Part shown: piece after piece, positions 32,793 to 37,740 of the stretch
Layout: each line of letters starts with the position of its first letter
Numbering within the stretch: the stretch's first letter is position 1
From: Phycisphaerales bacterium
GTDB lineage: Bacteria > Planctomycetota > Phycisphaerae > Sedimentisphaerales > Anaerobacaceae
Reading direction: 5' to 3'
Length of the DNA: 37,740 nt
Assembly: GCA_020352215.1 (NCBI GenBank)
Contig: CP070675.1
Location: 2,151,929-2,189,668, forward strand
Notes under the pieces: generated by a model
Database searches by the model: none
Seen by the model: only the letters and a program-made list of their open reading frames with translations
What the model was told of the DNA's origin: nothing
Made by a program: the position numbers and the translations under genes

Positions 32793-33131
32793 AAAACAGA
32801 CTGTCCTGTTATTGATCCGCAATCCCTTGAGATCGACGGAACCACCCGGTCACAGATTCGGCGTGGCTGAAAGTCGCTGCAAGGCCATATTCTTTTGACT
32901 GTGGCAACGTTTGAGTCGCCCTGGAGACTGTACACCAGGGGCGCATTTGACGAATCTTTGGCTACGCGATAGCGTTGACGGGTGACATTTCCCCAGATTA
33001 CCGGTATTATGGTCAGTGTGACCGGGAGGAGTTGTGGAAGTTCAAATGGGGACACGTCAGTTCAAGAAGAGGGTTTGACAGGGGGGGGCGGCAGGCCGGC
33101 GTGAGGTCCGTGAGAGGAGGTATTGATTATT
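32793..33131. other. Intergenic, no gene seen
   Basis: Frames here have no recognisable product. A G tract (eight G at about 33081-33088) and AGGAGG at 33115-33120 lie just before the next gene. A TATTAT near 33004 might be a -10 box, but no -35 fits. Confidence 0.35.
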
Positions 33132-33638
33132 TTGGGCAGCAGAAGGAGCAGGACTACTCTCGCTATATTAGCTATGATGGCGTTCGCGATAGGCCAAGAA
33201 GTTGTCTTCGGTGATGATGCGGTCGCCCCCGAACTTGTTGAATCTGACTTTACGGGCAAGATTGTAGATGTCACTTTTCGGCCTGCAACAGTCATGTTCG
33301 CTGGGCGGATAACTGACGACCTATCGGGTGTTAGGGATGTGTGGTTTGACTTCCAGAGTTCTCCGGGACAGCAGTGGCGGGGATCGAGTTTTACGGTAAC
33401 ACAAGGTGAGCTCGACATCACTGCCGAGACGACCCTTGAATTCCTCCAGTACTCTGAGGAAGGTCTCTATCAGGACGCGATCATCAAGTTGCAGAACGAC
33501 ATCGTCAAGAAATGCGACGGCTGTGCCGAAAGCGGCGAGCCCGACAAAAACGATTGGATAGTGACATTTGAACAACAGGAGCAGGTGTGCCCTCTCGTCT
33601 CAAGGGCAGTTGAGCTTCTGGAACGGCTCCTTCAGTAA
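33132..33638 (+). CDS. Small exported protein, function unknown
   Basis: 168 aa from a TTG at 33132, 11 bases after AGGAGG; a TTG at 33123 is only 2 bases from it and seems too close. No ATG lies near the site, so the start is uncertain (an ATT at 33129 has the best spacing). A basic n-region and hydrophobic stretch (RRSRTTLAILAMMAFAIG) form a signal peptide. The mature part has beta character ('DVTFRPATVMFAGRITDDLSG'), resembling a fibronectin-like strand set, and ends with helices and two Cys (KKCDGCAE). No family is recognised. It follows the PEP-CTERM gene on the same strand. Confidence 0.55.
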   Translation: MGSRRSRTTLAILAMMAFAIGQEVVFGDDAVAPELVESDFTGKIVDVTFRPATVMFAGRITDDLSGVRDVWFDFQSSPGQQWRGSSFTVTQGELDITAETTLEFLQYSEEGLYQDAIIKLQNDIVKKCDGCAESGEPDKNDWIVTFEQQEQVCPLVSRAVELLERLLQ

Positions 33639-34267
33639 CGGTCAGCTGCCATAAGTTTCCGAACGGGCCGCGAGCGTATTTGGCTGCAAACCCCTTTCTT
33701 TGTCTTGCATAAGAGGTCGGCATGTCAAGGAAATCTTTCAGAATTGGCCAATAAAATGCAGGCTGCTGGCCCCAGAACCGTCATTTGCCTTCGAAGCCGC
33801 CGCTTTGCCTTTTTTGTTGGCGGACTCTGGTCAAATGCTGTGGTATAATACGGTCGACATTTTGAGATGGGGATTTCTGTATGAGATTATTACAATTTGT
33901 TTGGGCAAAGTGGTGCGGATGGTGGTGTACTGGCGGGTGTTCACACCCTCAAATAGACCCACACACTTGGGACACCAAAATCGAGATTACCGGGCGTCTA
34001 TCAAGCCGGCGTCACGTGGACTTCAAGCCCTGACGCCCACTTCGCGAGTGGCCGGAATGCGACACCTCGCCGGCCTGCTTGGATGGAGCGGCGCTGAGAT
34101 AAACGTGGTGAGTTTTGTTCCTCAACCCTAAGCGGGCGCGTTGCGCTCATACAACGGCGGTGTCTCCGAGCCTGCCATATCCGCGTAAGCCAAGGCGTTT
34201 GTCCGGCGAGCCCCACAAGTCGCAGCTTTTCACAAGCCTTTCCATTCCCGTTCTCGCTATTTTTTCT
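33639..34267. other. Long intergenic stretch with a possible decayed or very small gene
   Basis: No convincing intact gene. Behind the extended -10 at 33841-33849, an ATG at 33881 opens a 50-codon Trp/Cys-rich frame (MRLLQFVWAKWCGWWCTGGC...). In another frame a segment ends '...EINVVSFVPQP' with a stop at 34129-34131, which recalls the residues just before a PEP-CTERM motif. Together these could be remains of a small PEP-CTERM gene broken by frameshifts. Evidence is weak. Confidence 0.3.
33841..33849 (+). promoter_or_regulatory. Extended -10 box without a clear gene
   Basis: TGG-TATAAT, followed by AC, repeats the 11-mer of the beta-helix gene promoter. The only frame close downstream is the 50-codon one at 33881. 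Confidence 0.4.
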
Positions 34268-34296
34268 TTGCTTGCTGACTCTCAGACTCGTATAAT
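34268..34296 (+). promoter_or_regulatory. Promoter of the S8 protease gene
   Basis: TTGCTT (34268-34273), 17 bases, then a perfect TATAAT (34291-34296). The start near 34303 leaves a leader of about 31 bases containing AGGGGG before the ATG at 34334. Confidence 0.7.
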
Positions 34297-34333
34297 AAAT
34301 GCAAAGGCTTGCATAATTAGGGGGCTAAGAACA

Positions 34334-36067
34334 ATGCTGTGCGAAAAAAGCTTCATCTCAATCTCGGCGATAATTGTACTTTCCGTTGCGGTCTGTGCTG
34401 TGGACGCGGCAAAGCCCAAATTCCCGGAGGTCGCCGACGGAGAGTACATTGTTCTTCTGAAGCAGGGTATACCTGACGATCTCGATTCCTTGGTGTCCGA
34501 TGCCGGCGGTCATCTTGAACGCGTGGTGGCCGAAGTGGACATGGCGGTGGCGACTTCGGCGGCCGAGGACTTCACCGAGGAACTCAATAAGAACCCGGCG
34601 GTACTGCGAGTTATTCCCGATGTCGGTCTTGAGTGGATACCGGATCTTAATGAAGTGGATGTGGAGGGGATCACTCCGGAGGACGAACGTTTCTACCGCT
34701 TCCAGTGGAATATGCGAGTGATCGAAGCGCCTGCGGTCTGGGATGCCGGATACACGGGCAAAGGCGCGCGAGTGGCCGATCTGGACACCGGCATCACCAC
34801 CTACCATCCGGATCTGCAGCCGAACATTGACGTCGCTGCAAGTAGGTCCTTTGTACCCGATGAGCCGACGATAGAGGACTTCCACAGTCACGGCACGTGG
34901 ACCGCTGGTATTATAGCCGCCGTCGACGATGAGTTCGGAGTAATCGGCGTGGCTCCCGAGGCAACTCTAATTGCGGTCAAGGTCGTTTCCGGCGACGGAT
35001 CTGGAAAGCTCAGTTGGCTCGCCGAAGGGATAGTCTACGCCGCAGGCGAAGCTGAGGCCGATGTCATTAACATGAGCTTGTCGGCCTACTTCCCGAAGAG
35101 TGGCCTGCATAACGAATGGCGACCCGCGAAGGAATCGGCGTACTACTTGAGCCTCCTGAACAAGGCGGTCAATTTCGCCGCGCAACAGGGTGTCACTGTC
35201 GTCTGTTCAGCGGGAAACGGGGAAACCAATCTCAACCACGATAGAGATTGGGTTCTGCTGCCGGCAGAGGCCGGCAACGCCATAGCGGTTTCCGGGACGG
35301 GACCGCTCAGTCAGGTTGACTTCGACACGCCGGCTTTCTACACCAACTATGGCACATCAGTGATAACCGTAGCCGCTCCGGGCGGCAACATCGACCGCAA
35401 GCCCCACCTGCCTCCGGGCTGGTGGCTGGATATGATTATTAGCACGACTCCGTGGAGTTGGTCCTGGCGCTGCGGAACAAGCGCCTCGGCCCCTCACGTC
35501 TCCGGAATAGCTGCGCTGATAATCGGTCAGCATGGCGGCGAGATGCATCCCGCACAGGTCAAAGCCATCATAAGAAAGGCTGCGGACGATCTGGGCAAAC
35601 CTGGGATGGATGACTTCTATGGACACGGCCGCGTCAACGCGCGTAAGAGCGTTGATGTCTCTACCGTCCTGCTCACCGAACCCGATTGCTTTCCTCCGTG
35701 TCACGAGGATTACCCCGAATGGATCGATGTGGACAAGCCGGACTGCTGGTGTCACCCTGCGCAATGCCACGGTGACGCCGACGGTGTGATGGCCGGCAGC
35801 GCGAAGGCGGGTCATTACCGAGTTGGACCGGCCGATCTAAACGTCTTGCTTGCCTGCTGGCTTCTAAAGGAACCGCCGCACGGGCCGGGCATCGCCTCCG
35901 TGCCGGACGGCATTTGTGCGGACTTCGCCCACGATCAAGGCGGCAGCGCCAAGACCGGCTACTACCGAGTCGGCCCCTCGGACCTGAACATCTTGATCAA
36001 CAGTTGGCTTGTCAAAGAAGAACCCCATGGGCCCGGGATTGGCGCTGATTGCCTGGATTGTCCTTGA
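34334..36067 (+). CDS. Secreted subtilisin-like (S8) serine protease with tandem dockerin-like repeats
   Basis: 577 aa from the ATG at 34334 (AGGGGG upstream, signal peptide follows); the longer frame crosses the promoter. Signal about 1-25; I9-type propeptide about 37-100 ('YIVLLKQG', 'AVLRVIPDVGLE'). The catalytic domain (about 125-440) has D151 (VADLDTGI), H186 (HSHGTWTAG), oxyanion N295 (CSAGNG) and S383 (GTSASAPHVSG). The tail (478-577) holds two repeats of the type 'CHGDADG...GHYRVGPADLNVLLACWL' and 'CADFAHD...GYYRVGPSDLNILINSWL', each followed by a PHGPGI linker. These are dockerin-like units peculiar, as far as I know, to Phycisphaerae-type planctomycetes. It is probably anchored at the surface through this tail and may degrade or mature other surface proteins. 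Confidence 0.93.
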   Translation: MLCEKSFISISAIIVLSVAVCAVDAAKPKFPEVADGEYIVLLKQGIPDDLDSLVSDAGGHLERVVAEVDMAVATSAAEDFTEELNKNPAVLRVIPDVGLEWIPDLNEVDVEGITPEDERFYRFQWNMRVIEAPAVWDAGYTGKGARVADLDTGITTYHPDLQPNIDVAASRSFVPDEPTIEDFHSHGTWTAGIIAAVDDEFGVIGVAPEATLIAVKVVSGDGSGKLSWLAEGIVYAAGEAEADVINMSLSAYFPKSGLHNEWRPAKESAYYLSLLNKAVNFAAQQGVTVVCSAGNGETNLNHDRDWVLLPAEAGNAIAVSGTGPLSQVDFDTPAFYTNYGTSVITVAAPGGNIDRKPHLPPGWWLDMIISTTPWSWSWRCGTSASAPHVSGIAALIIGQHGGEMHPAQVKAIIRKAADDLGKPGMDDFYGHGRVNARKSVDVSTVLLTEPDCFPPCHEDYPEWIDVDKPDCWCHPAQCHGDADGVMAGSAKAGHYRVGPADLNVLLACWLLKEPPHGPGIASVPDGICADFAHDQGGSAKTGYYRVGPSDLNILINSWLVKEEPHGPGIGADCLDCP

Positions 36068-36192
36068 TCTGAAACGGCAAGGCCTAATCTGCACGAACTC
36101 CGCGGATGTAGAGTGTCACACATTTTCACAGAACTCGCTGCGCAGCGCGGCGCATCGACAGTATGCGTCCCGCTGCCAGCTGGATTGCGACC

Positions 36193-36945
36193 CTATGTGG
36201 CGGTCGGTGCCATCACCTGTTGTTGGGCTGGCTGCGCTTGCTGGCGGGAGATGGTGGCGCGCCTCTTCTTGCGCCTGTTTAGCGTTCTTCGCTCACATCG
36301 CTGGATTCGCTCTGCAGCGGCTGCCTGCAGAGCATCCTGAGCCGTAGCTGCGTAAGAATCGGCGCCGATTTCCTCCCATAGCCCCTCGGCGCGACTGAAG
36401 AGGCCGCCGGAAACCATAATGCGCATGTCCGGCCAGGCGTCCACTGCCCTGATGGTATCTATCAGACGCCGTACGTCCGGAGCCTGCTTTGCCGTGGTAC
36501 CGTGGATGAGCAGTATGTCGGGCGCATACTCGTTGATGAAGGCGAAGATGTCGTCGTTAGTGAGGCCGCCGCCGAGGAACCGGACCTCCCAGCCGTCGCT
36601 TTCAAACAGGTCGGCCATCATTTGCGCGCCGAGCTCCTGCAGTTCATCAGGCGCACAGCAGACGACGACCTTCTTGCCCCGCAGCGGCCGGCGCGGAAGC
36701 TTATTCTGCAGTTGATCGACGATGGTACGGTTGATGCGGCTCGCGAGATGTTCCTGCGTCGCAGAAATTTTGTCGGCCCGCAGGAGCTTGTCAATTTCCA
36801 CCGTTATTGGCCATATAACGTGTAGGTAAACCGAGTTGGCCGGTACGCCAGCCTGCAGAGTCTCCTCAATAACGACACGGCAGGCCTTTCTGTCGCCGCG
36901 AAGAAGTGGTTCAAGGTAGCGTGCCAAGGTTGCCTCGTCTGTCAT
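36193..36945 (-). CDS. Cobalamin (B12)-binding-domain protein, MtbC1/CarH-like, with altered His motif
   Basis: 250 aa from the ATG at 36945, with GGAG 9 bases upstream; the longer frame has no site. Residues 1-85 form the helical cap (B12-binding-2), including 'ATQEHLAS' (63-70), the E-H motif of the cap. Residues about 91-205 are the Rossmann-like B12 domain ('KKVVVCCAPDELQELGAQMM', 'GWEVRFLGGGL', 'PDILLIHGT', 'IMVSGGLF'). In the usual D/E-x-H-x-x-G the His ligates cobalt; here E101-L-Q103-E-L-G106 has Gln. The C-terminus (215-250) is basic, then Gln/Pro-rich, with no known domain. There is no DNA-binding HTH domain. It may be a corrinoid carrier or a B12/light sensor partner; the missing His makes the binding mode uncertain. 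Confidence 0.85.
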   Translation of the reverse strand: MTDEATLARYLEPLLRGDRKACRVVIEETLQAGVPANSVYLHVIWPITVEIDKLLRADKISATQEHLASRINRTIVDQLQNKLPRRPLRGKKVVVCCAPDELQELGAQMMADLFESDGWEVRFLGGGLTNDDIFAFINEYAPDILLIHGTTAKQAPDVRRLIDTIRAVDAWPDMRIMVSGGLFSRAEGLWEEIGADSYAATAQDALQAAAAERIQRCERRTLNRRKKRRATISRQQAQPAQQQVMAPTAT

Positions 36946-37206
36946 GCGTCTGTCTCCGAAAGTCGTAGTTGTGCATCTGCGATATTGCCCAGGTTCACAT
37001 TTCACAGCTAAGTACATTCATAGATGTTAATACAGGCAATATCTGTGGCCAGTTCTGTAGGTATCGGAGAGGGCAGTCGAAAATCTTTAGTCAAAATAGA
37101 TAAGATAGGAAATTGCGGAAATTACTTGCTTGTTTTAGACAGCTCGCGTCCACTGTGGAGCTATTATCCGCTTGTGTGTGTTATCGGGCCCAAGCTTTAT
37201 TATGAT
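36946..37206. other. Intergenic between divergent genes
   Basis: No gene seen. It must hold the promoter of the B12-protein gene; a pair TTGCCT / TGTACT spaced by 17 bases occurs on the minus strand near 37000-37040 but is weak. Confidence 0.35.
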
Positions 37207-37235
37207 TTGCGGCGGCCCTGCGCATCTCTTATATT
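37207..37235 (+). promoter_or_regulatory. Candidate promoter of the last gene
   Basis: TTGCGG (37207-37212), 17 bases, then TATATT (37230-37235, one mismatch). The start near 37242 would give a leader of about 60 bases. Confidence 0.45.
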
Positions 37236-37302
37236 GTACGGCGAAGACAGATCGAGCTCTTGTGGCGGGTGGCATGGTTAGAGAATGTAGGAGAAGTACA
37301 CA

Positions 37303-37740
37303 ATGCAACCTCTCGTTATAGTGGGCGTAATTGCATTTATCGCTGTCATAGGGATATTCGCGTATCTCGCCGCAAAGAAACGGCGTGAAGCGATGGCGGC
37401 GCTGGCCGCGAAGTTGGGACTGCGTTTCCACCCAGGCAAGAGTCGGGACCTGGCTCGGCGGTACCGCTTCCTCGACAAGCTGCGGCACGGGTCCAATCGC
37501 TATGCCTACAATATTCTCTCGGGCAACTACCAGGGGCACGATGTGATGGTGTTCGACTACCATTACAAGACCGGGTCGGGCAAGAACACCCACCACCATT
37601 ACTTTTCATTCTTCATCCTGCGCTTGCCGGCCTCATTTCCCGAATTGAAGATCGGCTCCGAGGGCTTCTTCTCGAAAATCGCTCAGGCCGTCGGCTACGA
37701 CGACATCGATTTCGAATCGCACGAATTCTCCCGCAAGTTC
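37303..37740 (+). CDS. Membrane-anchored protein of unknown function (3' end outside window)
   Basis: The first 146 codons of a gene that runs off the window. AGGAG (37289-37293) lies 9 bases before the ATG. A single N-terminal membrane helix (VIVGVIAFIAVIGIFAYLAA, about 4-23) is followed by a basic stop-transfer (KKRRE), so most of the protein faces the cytoplasm. Then comes 'ALAAKLGLRFHPG', a pattern seen in many small membrane-anchored proteins of unknown function with alternating beta strands ('GHDVMVFDYHYKTG', 'HHHYFSFFILRLP'). No name is assigned. Confidence 0.75.
   Translation, partial: MQPLVIVGVIAFIAVIGIFAYLAAKKRREAMAALAAKLGLRFHPGKSRDLARRYRFLDKLRHGSNRYAYNILSGNYQGHDVMVFDYHYKTGSGKNTHHHYFSFFILRLPASFPELKIGSEGFFSKIAQAVGYDDIDFESHEFSRKF

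Noticed and set aside
33700..34131. 143-aa plus frame taken as an intact gene
   Set aside because: It runs across the extended -10 box at 33841, has no ribosome site and shows no domain; only its last residues recall a PEP-CTERM approach.

Overview
The window looks like a chromosomal segment of an anaerobic, polymer-degrading planctomycete, most likely class Phycisphaerae (Sedimentisphaerales-like). This is inferred from gene content, not from a marker gene. The signs are several dockerin-like modules on secreted proteins, PEP-CTERM-type sorting tails, a Tat-exported Gfo/Idh/MocA oxidoreductase next to a secreted HEAT-repeat protein, and ECF sigma factors overlapping genes for single-pass membrane proteins with an 'IMRTP..KLTIAAA' anchor. 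No tRNA, rRNA, CRISPR array, phage or intact insertion sequence was recognised.

Layout. 1-2.4 kb: end of an alpha/beta hydrolase, a ferredoxin-nitroreductase and a hotdog thioesterase-like protein. 2.7-5.2 kb (minus): a secreted GH10-like glycosidase. 5.5-8.4 kb: a Cys-rich small protein, an ECF sigma factor with a 101-aa partner, and a C45-type acyltransferase/hydrolase. 8.5-12.2 kb (minus): an oxidoreductase and HEAT-repeat operon with a near-consensus promoter and a possible 45-aa leader ORF. 12.2-15.2 kb (minus): a dockerin-LamG secreted protein and a GH130 glycoside phosphorylase-like enzyme. 15.4-20.4 kb: two consecutive ECF sigma / membrane LolA-like modules, each ending in the same terminator. 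20.6-24.4 kb: an outer-membrane barrel and a GH127 beta-L-arabinofuranosidase whose TAG stop is followed in frame by a PEP-CTERM-like tail, then a remnant of a second GH127-type C-terminal domain. 24.4-29 kb: a 1502-aa secreted beta-helix / C39-like / VCBS-like mosaic. 29.1-36.1 kb: a large secreted protein with a C-terminal dockerin-like segment, a PEP-CTERM protein, a small exported protein and an S8 protease with tandem dockerin-like repeats. 36.2-37.7 kb: a B12-binding-domain protein and the start of a membrane protein.

How the parts may fit. Exported glycosidases and dockerin-bearing proteins would act on plant or algal polysaccharide at the cell surface. GH130 and GH127 suggest mannoside and arabinoside use. 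The sigma/membrane-protein modules could couple envelope or substrate signals to transcription. These links are inferred from proximity and family knowledge. The points most worth checking are the in-frame sorting tail behind the GH127 stop codon, the duplicated sigma/LolA-like modules with an unrecognised conserved C-terminal domain, the beta-helix/C39/VCBS fusion, and the B12 protein with Gln in place of the cobalt-ligating His.
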